Shown piece by piece: positions 42,059 through 50,122 of a stretch of DNA of 64,000 nt. A model generated the notes under the pieces. The model made no database searches. It was not told the origin of the DNA and saw only the letters and a program-made list of their open reading frames with translations. The position numbers and the translations under genes were made by a program. The first letter of the stretch is position 1; every line of letters starts with the position of its first letter. The stretch is from Rhodococcus sp. KBS0724 (GTDB lineage: Bacteria > Actinomycetota > Actinomycetes > Mycobacteriales > Mycobacteriaceae), in assembly GCF_005938745.2 (NCBI RefSeq), contig NZ_VCBX02000001.1:5842501-5906500 (forward strand), in the 5' to 3' direction.

Positions 42059-42934
42059 GTGACGAACAACGAGTACCGCACTGTCCGACGACGCACCGCC
42101 CTCGTCGCGCCCGGCAGCGACGAGCGCAAGGCACGCAAAGCACTGAACTCGACCGCGGACGAGGTGATCCTCGATCTCGAAGACGCCGTCACCACGGCCA
42201 ACAAACACACAGCCCGCGAACTCGTCGCCGAACTCGTTCGCGAGTTCGGCCCGTCCCGGACCGTGTCCGTGCGCGTCAACGGACCGACCACACCGTGGTT
42301 CGAGGCCGACATGACCGCGTGCGGCGCACTCGACGAATCATTGACCAGTGCGATAGTCCCGAAAGTGGAGTCCCCCGAGAACCTCCTCGACGCGCAGCGA
42401 CTGCTCGTCGCAGCAGGCGCACACTCCGTCACCCTTCAAGCGCTCATCGAGACACCGTTGGGTGTCTCGAACGTCGACGCCGTCACCCGAGCCACGACGC
42501 GCCTGCAGGCACTTGTCATCGGATACGCCGATCTCGGTGCAGCACTGGGACGCTCACGGACCGCACTCCCGGAGCACTGGCTGGCCGTGCAGGACAGAAT
42601 TCTGATCGCCTGCCGCACCGCAGGCATCGCCGCCATCGACGGACCGTTTCTCGGAATCGCCGACAACGACGCCTTCCGCCACTCCGCAGCCTGGACCAGC
42701 GCCCTCGGATTCGACGGAAAATGGGTCATCCACCCCGCGCAGATCGACTCCGCGACAGCAGCATTCACACCGTCCGACTCCGATGTCGCCGACGCCCGAC
42801 GCGTTCTCGGCGCCCTCGAGGAAGCCGAAGCCTCCGGAGCCGGCGCCGCGCAACTCGACGGCCAGATGCTCGACGAAGCCGTCGCGGTAGCAGCACGTCG
42901 CACACTCGCCCGAGCAGAAGGAGTCAACGCATGA
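42059..42934 (+). CDS. CitE-like acyl-CoA lyase (malyl/methylmalyl/citramalyl-CoA lyase-type)
   Basis: A 291-residue CitE-family lyase. It has EVILDLEDAVTTANK near residue 34, VSVRVNGPTTPW near 70, AIVPKVESPENL near 100 and LIETPLGVSN near 126, all typical of Mg-dependent acyl-CoA lyases. GTG 42059 is taken as start, with AGAGG about 12 bases upstream. It is translationally coupled (ATGA) to a two-domain MaoC hydratase, itself coupled to a CaiB protein of Mct type. The trio matches the gene set for methylmalyl-/citramalyl-CoA interconversion. The exact substrate (glyoxylate plus propionyl-CoA, or citramalyl-CoA cleavage) is inferred. Confidence 0.9.
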   Translation: MTNNEYRTVRRRTALVAPGSDERKARKALNSTADEVILDLEDAVTTANKHTARELVAELVREFGPSRTVSVRVNGPTTPWFEADMTACGALDESLTSAIVPKVESPENLLDAQRLLVAAGAHSVTLQALIETPLGVSNVDAVTRATTRLQALVIGYADLGAALGRSRTALPEHWLAVQDRILIACRTAGIAAIDGPFLGIADNDAFRHSAAWTSALGFDGKWVIHPAQIDSATAAFTPSDSDVADARRVLGALEEAEASGAGAAQLDGQMLDEAVAVAARRTLARAEGVNA

Positions 42935-43926
42935 GCGAACACCGTGTCGGCGGACCGTACTTCGACGAACTCACCCACGGCCAAATCTTCGACGAAGCCC
43001 CCGCCGTGACACTGACAAGTGGCCTCGCCGCCACCCACCAGGCCATCCTCGGCGACCGGATGCGACTGCCGCTCGACGCACACCTCTCGACAGCGGTCAC
43101 CGGCGCTGCACCCGTCGCCAATCCCGGTTTGATCACCGACATCGCGATCGGCCAGTCCACCGTGGTCACCCACCACGTGAAAGCCAACCTCTTCTACCGC
43201 GGACTGCGATTCCACCGCTTCCCCGTCCTCGGCGACACCCTGTACACGCGCACCGAAGTTGTCGGCCTGCGCGAAAACTCGTCCAAACCCGGCCGCGCAC
43301 CCACCGGCCTTGCGGCACTACGGATGACGTCCACCGACCAAAACGGCAACACCGTCCTCGACTTCTACCGGTGCGCGATGCTGCCACTGAGCGGCACACC
43401 CGACGAGAAGCGCACACGCCACGACGACGATCTCTCCTCCATCGGCCCCGACGCCCCCGCACCGTACGAGACGCCGCGCGAGTGGAACCTCGACGCCTAC
43501 CGGAACAAGGTTCCCGGCAAGCACTTCGAGCAGACACTGGTCGGTTCAATCCACCGCAGCAGCGGCGACGTCGTCTCCAGCGCACCCGAACTCGCCCGCC
43601 TGAGCCTCAACATCGCGGCGACACATCACGACGAACGCGTCGGCGCCCACGGCCGTCTCGTCTACGGTGGCCACACCATCGGGATCGCCCTCGCCCAGGC
43701 GACGCGGGCACTGCCGAACCTGGTCACCGTCCTCGGCTGGCATTCCTGTGATCACACCGGACCCGTCCACGAAGGCGACACCCTCACCAGCGAACTGCAC
43801 GTCGAAAGCGCCACCCCACTCGAACACGGCACCGCAGTCGAGCTTCGATCACTTGTTTTCTCCCACAACAGCTCTGCCACCGACACCCCCGTGCTGGACT
43901 GGCGATTCACAGCGTTGATGGCATGA
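42931..43926 (+). CDS. Two-domain MaoC hydratase (mesaconyl-CoA hydratase-like)
   Basis: A 331-residue protein with two hot-dog halves. The N-terminal half starts GGPYFDELTHGQIFDEAPAVT and has HHVKANLFYRGLRFHRFPVLGDTLY. The C-terminal half includes ARLSLNIAATHHDER and GRLVYGGHTIGIALAQATR near residue 230-260. The length and order match mesaconyl-CoA (beta-methylmalyl-CoA) hydratases, about 340 residues, which are longer than single-domain MaoC enzymes. ATG 42931 overlaps the CitE stop. A much longer open frame extends upstream through the CitE gene, but that part is an out-of-frame shadow. Confidence 0.9.
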   Translation: MSEHRVGGPYFDELTHGQIFDEAPAVTLTSGLAATHQAILGDRMRLPLDAHLSTAVTGAAPVANPGLITDIAIGQSTVVTHHVKANLFYRGLRFHRFPVLGDTLYTRTEVVGLRENSSKPGRAPTGLAALRMTSTDQNGNTVLDFYRCAMLPLSGTPDEKRTRHDDDLSSIGPDAPAPYETPREWNLDAYRNKVPGKHFEQTLVGSIHRSSGDVVSSAPELARLSLNIAATHHDERVGAHGRLVYGGHTIGIALAQATRALPNLVTVLGWHSCDHTGPVHEGDTLTSELHVESATPLEHGTAVELRSLVFSHNSSATDTPVLDWRFTALMA

Positions 43927-45176
43927 CCGAGACGCTAAGGACCATCATGACGACCCCCAACACATCCGCAGGCCCGTTGACAGGACTGCGCATCATCGAG
44001 ATCTCCAGTTTTGTCGCCGCTCCCCTCTGCGGACTGACACTCTCCCAACTCGGTGCCGAGGTCATCCGAATCGACCCCATCGGCGGCGCTGCCGACTACA
44101 ACCGCTGGCCGGTCACCGATCACGGCGAGAGCATCTACTGGACCGGCCTGAACAAAGGCAAGAAGTCACTCGCAGTAAACATGCGCTCCGAACAGGGGCA
44201 AGCATTGGTCCAACAACTGGTCACCGCACCCGGCCCCGGCAACGGCATCCTCGTCACCAACGCCGGCGGACGCGCCTGGATGAGCCACGACACCCTCACC
44301 GCTCTGCGCAGCGACGTCATCACCCTCGAAATCCTCGGCCGCCGCGACGGCTCCCCCGGCGTCGACTACACCGTCAACGCCGGATTGGGATTTCCGATGA
44401 TGACCGGGCCTGCAGACCACGCCGGCGTCGTCAACCACGTACTCCCCGCCTGGGACATGGCCTGCGGATTACATGCAGCACTTGCCATCACCTCAGCAGC
44501 ACGCAAACGTGACATCAGCGGCGAGGGATCCCAGATCACCCTCCCCCTCGAAGATGTCGCGCTCGCAACGGCGGGCACCCTCGGATACTTCACCGAAGTC
44601 CAGATCAACGGACACAGCCGCACATCCGGCGGCAACGCCGTCTACGGAACCTACGGAATCGACTTCGTCACCAGCGACAACGAACGTTTCATGATCGTCG
44701 CGCTGACCACCCGCCATTTCCGTGACCTCACGGCCATGACCGGAACAACCGAAGCCGTCGAAGCCGTCGAAGCTGCCTTGGGCGCAGATTTCACCACCGA
44801 AGCCGACCGGTACACCCACCGCGAGGTGCTCACCGCATTGTTCTCGCGTTGGTTTCGTGAACACAGCGGTAGCGAAGTTGCTGCAGCACTGGACAAGACA
44901 TCGATCCTGTCCGAGCGCTACCGGAGTTTCGAAACGGTTGTCGAATCCGGCGAACTCGAAAAGAACCCGATGTTCACGACGCTCGAACAACCTCGTATCG
45001 GTTCCTACCTCGCCGCCGGTCATCCCGCATCATTCAACGGAACTCACTTCACGACCGGACCCGCCCCGGTAGTCGGCGAAGATTCCGTGACCGTACTGGC
45101 CGAGATCCTCGGCACGACTGCAGATCGTGCGGCCGAGCTGGCAAAGAACGGCATAGTCGGCGTTCCGGCACTCTGA
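43923..45176 (+). CDS. CaiB-family CoA transferase, 2-methylfumaryl(mesaconyl)-CoA isomerase-like
   Basis: A 417-residue family III CoA transferase. The usual VDVS block around the catalytic Asp is replaced by GSQITLPLEDVALATAG near residue 200, where the aspartate falls in LEDVALA. The block VDYTVNAGLGFPMMTGP followed by VVNHVLPAWD near 140-175 closely matches, as I recall it, the Chloroflexus mesaconyl-CoA C1-C4 transferase (Mct). That enzyme moves CoA within one molecule. ATG 43923 overlaps the MaoC stop. Last gene of the trio, closed by a long hairpin. A plain intermolecular transferase, for example for itaconate, is the main alternative. Confidence 0.88.
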   Translation: MTETLRTIMTTPNTSAGPLTGLRIIEISSFVAAPLCGLTLSQLGAEVIRIDPIGGAADYNRWPVTDHGESIYWTGLNKGKKSLAVNMRSEQGQALVQQLVTAPGPGNGILVTNAGGRAWMSHDTLTALRSDVITLEILGRRDGSPGVDYTVNAGLGFPMMTGPADHAGVVNHVLPAWDMACGLHAALAITSAARKRDISGEGSQITLPLEDVALATAGTLGYFTEVQINGHSRTSGGNAVYGTYGIDFVTSDNERFMIVALTTRHFRDLTAMTGTTEAVEAVEAALGADFTTEADRYTHREVLTALFSRWFREHSGSEVAAALDKTSILSERYRSFETVVESGELEKNPMFTTLEQPRIGSYLAAGHPASFNGTHFTTGPAPVVGEDSVTVLAEILGTTADRAAELAKNGIVGVPAL

Positions 45177-45181
45177 TCACC

Positions 45182-45232
45182 CGCATACAACTTCGGCCTC
45201 GGGAAACTCTCCCGAGGCCGAAGTTGTATGCG
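45182..45232. terminator. Strong bidirectional terminator hairpin
   Basis: A perfect 23-bp stem (45182-45204 with 45210-45232) and 5-base loop, filling the gap between the convergent CaiB and acyl-CoA dehydrogenase genes. Confidence 0.85.
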
Positions 45233-45245
45233 CGCAAGGGAACTG

Positions 45246-46403
45246 TCAGAGGCCAAGATCTTTCGCGATGATGGTTTTCATGACTTCACTTGTACCACCG
45301 TAGATTCGCGTGACGCGTGTATCAGCGTAGAGGCGAGCGATGGGGTACTCGGTGATGTACCCGTACCCACCGTGCAACTGGAGGCATTTGTCGATTACTC
45401 GACCTGCCGCCTCGGTACAGAACAGCTTTGCCTTCGCCGCGTCCGGAATCGTCAGCGTGCCACGGTCGTGGCACTCTAGTGCGTTGTCAGACACCAACTG
45501 GATGGCGTCGACTTCGGTAGCGCACTCTGCCAGAACGAATTTGGTGTTCTGGAACGCTGCAACGGGCTTGCCGAAGACCTTGCGATCCTTGACATAGTCG
45601 ATGGCAAATCGAAGCGCTGCAGTGGCAGACGCGGCCGCGCCGAAAGCAATGGTCAATCGTTCCTGAGCCAGGTTGTGGGTCAGATAGCTGAAGCCGTGGC
45701 CTTCTTCGCCGAGCCGATCCTCGACAGGCACCTGGACGTCGACAAACGAAAGTTCCGCAGTGTCCGAGGTCTTGAGTCCGATCTTGTTGATCTTGCGCCC
45801 CACCGAGAAGCCGGGTGACGACGTGTCGACCACCAGAATCGACAGTCCGCTACGACGGTTCTCCGCTGTACTGGGCGAAGTGCGGCACACCACCAATATC
45901 CGATCGGCCAGCACACCTCCGGTGATGAACGTCTTGGCACCGTTGACCACGTAGTGTGTACCGTCCTCGGACAGCTTGGCCGACGTCGCAATGTTAGCCA
46001 GGTCCGAACCCGTTCCCGGTTCGGTCATCGCAATCGCAAACATCAGATCACCAGACGCAAACCCGGGCAGCCACCGATTCTTCTGTTCATCGTTCGCGTA
46101 CTCGAGCAGGTACGGCAGGATCAGGTTCGTATGAACCGACTGCGAGCCGAACGACGCCCCGGCCGCGGCAACTTCCTCGGCGACGACGACATTGAATTTG
46201 AGCGAGGACTCCCCGCCTCCGCCATATTCCTCCGGCACCTGAATTCCGAGTACGCCCAGCTCACCCAGTCGGCGATAGAAATCACGGGGTGGGTGACCGT
46301 CCTCTTCCCACTTCTCGTGGACTGGCGTCACTTCCTTCGCGATGAAATCGCGGACGGTAGCCCGGAATGCCTCGTGATCCTCGTTGAACACGGTGCGCTG
46401 CAT
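45246..46403 (-). CDS. Acyl-CoA dehydrogenase
   Basis: A 385-residue acyl-CoA dehydrogenase. It has AIAMTEPGTGSDLANI near residue 123, GAKTFITGGVLADR near 154 and QLHGGYGYITEYPIARL near 345. The C-terminal EGT is changed to YGGTSEVMK, and Glu in NLAQERLTIAFG near 245 matches the alternative base used by long-chain and isovaleryl enzymes. It stands alone on this strand, divergent from the MFS gene. Its substrate may be branched or long-chain. Confidence 0.92.
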   Translation of the reverse strand: MQRTVFNEDHEAFRATVRDFIAKEVTPVHEKWEEDGHPPRDFYRRLGELGVLGIQVPEEYGGGGESSLKFNVVVAEEVAAAGASFGSQSVHTNLILPYLLEYANDEQKNRWLPGFASGDLMFAIAMTEPGTGSDLANIATSAKLSEDGTHYVVNGAKTFITGGVLADRILVVCRTSPSTAENRRSGLSILVVDTSSPGFSVGRKINKIGLKTSDTAELSFVDVQVPVEDRLGEEGHGFSYLTHNLAQERLTIAFGAAASATAALRFAIDYVKDRKVFGKPVAAFQNTKFVLAECATEVDAIQLVSDNALECHDRGTLTIPDAAKAKLFCTEAAGRVIDKCLQLHGGYGYITEYPIARLYADTRVTRIYGGTSEVMKTIIAKDLGL

Positions 46404-46690
46404 GTATGAACTCCAGTCGGTCGAGGGAAACAGGGTGATCCTTTTTTGTCACCTTGCCTCAATCTGCCGCGTTCGATCCAACACTCGTCGCCTATGCGTC
46501 CGATAGGGCATTCCAATGCGCCCTGACCTGCGATACATAGGCAACCGCTATCGTTCCGATCACCGACGCGACATTGCCGAAAGTGATCCAGAACACGTTG
46601 AATAGGGCAGCCGGCAACGCACACAACCGATCGCTTCGAGGCCGTGCTTCGATCACGATCGCAACCGCCTACCAACCTCGAAGGACGCCC
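46404..46690. other. Divergent intergenic region before MFS transporter
   Basis: 287 bases between an acyl-CoA dehydrogenase and the transporter. It holds GGTGA (46434-46438) and TCACC (46449-46453) around a T-rich spacer, which could be an operator or a weak hairpin. No other clear feature is seen. Confidence 0.4.
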
Positions 46691-48037
46691 GTGGCCAACA
46701 TCGCGCAGCATCGTAACGACGTCCAACCTGAATCGACTTCGGTCCCTGTCTTCGGAACTCGCAAGCGCGCCTGGTCTATGACCGGACTGGTCGTGTTCCT
46801 CTACATAGTCAACTACGCAGACAAAGCAGTCCTCGGAATCATCGCTCAACCGCTTGCACGCGAACTCGGACTGAAGTCGTCGCAAATCGGCATGGTCGGC
46901 TCGCTCTTCTTTCTGATGTTCTGCATCGGCGGCTTCCTGGCCGGACCACTGAACAAGTACCTCACCCTGCGTTGGGCGCTGCTGATCTTGGCTGCGATCT
47001 GGTCCGTAGTCATGCTTCCCCTGGTTCTCGGCGCAAGTCTCGCGATGTTGATCGTCTCTCGCATGCTTTTGGGACTTGCCGAAGGCCCCAGCTCGGCGTT
47101 GATGCACACTGCCGCCTACTCATGGCATCCACCGGCCAAGCGTGGCCTCCCCGGCGCGATGCTCGCCGGATCCGCCTCCGTGGCAAAGATCGCGCTCGCA
47201 CCGGTGCTCACATTCATCGCGGTCCATTACGGTTGGCGTGCAGCGGTTCTCTCGCTCTCCGTTCTCGGTCTGGTGTGGATGGGTTGTTGGCTGGCCGGTT
47301 GGTCCGAGGGTCCGTACACGAGCAAGGCAGTCAAGGCGACCAGACATGCCGATCCAGGAGAAGCGGTCGAGACGACAACAAAGGCAGTCACCGAACCGAA
47401 CGTTCCGTGGCGCAAGATCCTGCTCTCCCGCACTTTTGTCAGCTGCTGCTTCCTCATTGCCGCCATCTACGCGTTGACCACAGTGGTCCTCACCTGGCTG
47501 CCGTCGTACTTCGAGGTCGGCCTCGGTTACAGTGCAATGCAAGCCGGTTCGATGTTCGCGCTGCCCTCGATCGTCGGTCTGATCCTCATGATCACGTCCG
47601 GTTCCGTCACGGACAAGTTGATCGGCCGCGGTTTCACGTCTCGTGCGGTTCGTGTCATCGTTCCCTGTGTCGGCGTTCTGATTTGCGGGTCGATACTCCT
47701 GTTCCTGCCTCAGATTTCCACTCCCGCCGTCGCTGTTGCCATCGTCTCGATCGGCTACGGATTCTCGGCAATCACTTTTCCTCTCATCAATGCTGCGATC
47801 TCCGAACTGTGCCCGCCGCAGCAGACAGCCGGAACCATGGGATTCTTCCTCGCCATCATGTCGATCGGCGGCCTGATTGCGCCATACGCAACGGGAGTCA
47901 TCGTGGACAATGCCGCAACGCCGGCCGACGGCTACGCCCAGTCCTTCCAGGCAATCGGCATCATCGGCGTCATCGCCGCCGTTCTGGTCCTCGTCTTCGC
48001 CAATCCGGATCGCGACCGCAAGCTCATCCGCGGCTGA
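46691..48037 (+). CDS. MFS transporter (anion/cation symporter-like)
   Basis: A 448-residue major facilitator with about 12 membrane segments in two halves and a charged central loop near residues 200-235. The segment VVFLYIVNYADKAVLGII at the first helix and RMLLGLAEGPSSA near 115 fit the ACS family, which imports organic acids. GTG 46691 with GAAGGA before it is preferred; the frame opens at a TTG at 46574, which would add an unlikely soluble leader. It may import the acid catabolised by the thiolase-SDR-ligase operon that begins 136 bases later. Confidence 0.9.
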   Translation: MANIAQHRNDVQPESTSVPVFGTRKRAWSMTGLVVFLYIVNYADKAVLGIIAQPLARELGLKSSQIGMVGSLFFLMFCIGGFLAGPLNKYLTLRWALLILAAIWSVVMLPLVLGASLAMLIVSRMLLGLAEGPSSALMHTAAYSWHPPAKRGLPGAMLAGSASVAKIALAPVLTFIAVHYGWRAAVLSLSVLGLVWMGCWLAGWSEGPYTSKAVKATRHADPGEAVETTTKAVTEPNVPWRKILLSRTFVSCCFLIAAIYALTTVVLTWLPSYFEVGLGYSAMQAGSMFALPSIVGLILMITSGSVTDKLIGRGFTSRAVRVIVPCVGVLICGSILLFLPQISTPAVAVAIVSIGYGFSAITFPLINAAISELCPPQQTAGTMGFFLAIMSIGGLIAPYATGVIVDNAATPADGYAQSFQAIGIIGVIAAVLVLVFANPDRDRKLIRG

Positions 48038-48172
48038 GTGCACTACTCATAGCCATTCGCTAACAAAGCCATTCACCGAAAGACATTGCCGGGACGTTGC
48101 CGCTCGTGATCGACTCGAAGCACGCCCCAACCGCACCGTTGCAACACCGGGCACGAACAGCAGGAGAGATAC

Positions 48173-49303
48173 ATGCGAGATGCCGTCATCGTCGACGCAG
48201 TACGTACACCGATCGGCCGTCGCGGCCGCTCCCTCTCGGAGATCCATCCGGCCGATTTGTCCGCACACGTCCTACGTGCACTCGCAGAGCGCACCGGACT
48301 CGACGCAGCGACGGTCGACGACGTGATCTGGGGGTGCGTCAGTCAGGTCGGTGAACAGGCCGGAAGCATCGCCCGCACAGCGGCACTCGCCGCCGGTTGG
48401 CCCGACAGCGTTCCCGGTGTCACACTGACCCGGGCCTGCGGATCGAGCCAGCAGGCAGTCTCCTTTGCCGCCGCTACCGTCATCTCCGGTCAGAACGACG
48501 TGGTTGTCGCCGGCGGCGTCGAGTCGATGTCGCGAGTACCGATGGGAACCGCCAGCAAGAACGGTGAGCATTTCCCGCCGTCGGTCCTCGAACGCTTCGG
48601 TGTCGATGGATTCAGTCAGGGAACCGGCGCCGAGATGATGGCCCGCAAATGGGCACTCACACGGACGGCGCTCGACGAATACTCTCTCCGCTCACATGAA
48701 CTCGCGGCCCGTGCCACTGATACTGGAGCATTCACCGGACAGATTGCCACCATCGCCGATTTATCGCAGGACGAAGGGATACGGCGAGGGGGAAGCGTGG
48801 AGTCGCTCGCGAAGCTGCCGGCGGCATTCGACGCAGACGGAGTGATCCACGCAGGCAACTCTTCTCAGATCTCCGACGGAGCGGGCGCCACACTCGTCAC
48901 GACCAGTGAATACGCCCGAGCACACGGGTGGAAGCCACTCGTCCGGATTCACACTGCAGTGGTCGCGGCCGCTGATCCGGTCATCATGCTCACCGGTCCG
49001 ATTGCCGCCACTGCAAAGGCATTGGAGCGATCCGGGTTGTCCATAGACGACATCGGCGCCTTCGAGATCAACGAGGCGTTCGCGCCCGTTCCGCTTGCTT
49101 GGCAGGCCGAAACCGGCGCGGCCATCGATCGATTGAATCCGCTCGGCGGAGCGATCGCCGTCGGCCACCCGCTCGGTGGATCCGGCGCGATCTTGATGAC
49201 TCGGCTAGCACATCACATGCGCGATCAGGGAATTCGCTACGGACTGCAGTCGATGTGCGAAGCCGGCGGCATGGCCAACGCGACGATTCTCGAATTGATC
49301 TGA
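48173..49303 (+). CDS. Acetyl-CoA C-acyltransferase (thiolase)
   Basis: A 376-residue thiolase. Catalytic residues are Cys in TRACGSSQQAV near residue 87, EINEAFAPVPLAWQ near 300, GGAIAVGHPLGGSG near 328 and MCEAGGMANA near 362. Closest relative in the window is the thiolase at 10.5 kb, which shares the RVPMG and MCEAGGMANATI blocks. It heads the operon thiolase-SDR-ligase-nitronate monooxygenase, with 54 bases to the SDR. Confidence 0.93.
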   Translation: MRDAVIVDAVRTPIGRRGRSLSEIHPADLSAHVLRALAERTGLDAATVDDVIWGCVSQVGEQAGSIARTAALAAGWPDSVPGVTLTRACGSSQQAVSFAAATVISGQNDVVVAGGVESMSRVPMGTASKNGEHFPPSVLERFGVDGFSQGTGAEMMARKWALTRTALDEYSLRSHELAARATDTGAFTGQIATIADLSQDEGIRRGGSVESLAKLPAAFDADGVIHAGNSSQISDGAGATLVTTSEYARAHGWKPLVRIHTAVVAAADPVIMLTGPIAATAKALERSGLSIDDIGAFEINEAFAPVPLAWQAETGAAIDRLNPLGGAIAVGHPLGGSGAILMTRLAHHMRDQGIRYGLQSMCEAGGMANATILELI

Positions 49304-49357
49304 CCCGAACCGATTTTCGGGCCTACATGTCATCCAGCAGGAAAGAAGAACTCATTC

Positions 49358-50122
49358 ATGAAACTCGAAGGACTTTCCACCGCGATCACCGGCGGCGCTT
49401 CAGGCTTGGGCCTGGCCACCGCTCGACGGCTGCTCGACGCCGGAGCGCACGTCACGTTGATCGATCTGCCGTCCTCCGACGGTAAACAGATAGCGGCCGA
49501 CCTCGGAGAGGCAGTGCAATTCGCCGAGGCCGACATCACCGACAGCGAACAGTTCGCAGACGCGCTCGACGCGGCGCACGAGCGTGGTGGCCTCCGCGGC
49601 GTCGTCCACTGCGCGGGCGCGGGGCGTCGCATGCGCATTCTCGACAAGGACGGAAAAGCCGGATCGGTCGAGGATTTCGAGTTCGTCGTCAAACTGAACC
49701 TTGTCGGTTCGTTCAACGCGCTTCGTCTCGGCGCCGAGAGGATGGCCGAACTCGACGCCGTGGACGGTGAGCGAGGTGCCATCATCATGACGGCGTCGGT
49801 CGCAGCATTCGAAGGTCAGATCGGTCAGATCAACTACACGGCATCAAAAGCCGGGATCGTCGGCATGACGGTCACCGCTGCTCGCGATCTCGCCAGCCGT
49901 GGGATCCGCGTCAACACCATCGCCCCAGGCATCATGGACACTCCCCTACTGGCGCGCCTGCGCGAAGACGTGCGCACTGCCCTCGAAGCCTCGGTTCCCA
50001 ACCCTTCACGGCTGGGTCGCCCGGACGAGTTCGGTCAGCTGGCCGTCTCGATGCTCGAGAACGACTATCTGAACGGCGAAACCATCAGGCTCGACGGCGC
50101 TATCCGGATGGCTCCCCGGTGA
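49358..50122 (+). CDS. SDR family 3-hydroxyacyl-CoA dehydrogenase-like protein
   Basis: A 254-residue SDR of HSD10-like type. It has GGASGLGLATARRLLDAG near residue 12, LIDLPSSDG near 36, TASVAAFEGQIGQINYTASK near 146-165 and the end ETIRLDGAIRMAPR. It is the same length as, and clearly homologous along its whole length to, the SDR at 9.7 kb. It follows the thiolase and overlaps the ligase start (GTGA), so it is likely the hydroxyacyl-CoA oxidation step of this second module. Confidence 0.92.
   Translation: MKLEGLSTAITGGASGLGLATARRLLDAGAHVTLIDLPSSDGKQIAADLGEAVQFAEADITDSEQFADALDAAHERGGLRGVVHCAGAGRRMRILDKDGKAGSVEDFEFVVKLNLVGSFNALRLGAERMAELDAVDGERGAIIMTASVAAFEGQIGQINYTASKAGIVGMTVTAARDLASRGIRVNTIAPGIMDTPLLARLREDVRTALEASVPNPSRLGRPDEFGQLAVSMLENDYLNGETIRLDGAIRMAPR

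Noticed and set aside
41944..42930. Long open frame continuous with the MaoC gene, giving 660 codons
   Set aside because: The upstream part is arginine-rich shadow of the CitE gene in another frame; the real hydratase starts at ATG 42931, which overlaps the CitE stop.
46574..46690. Extended N-terminus of the MFS transporter from a TTG
   Set aside because: A soluble polar leader is not expected, and GTG 46691 has a good ribosome site.
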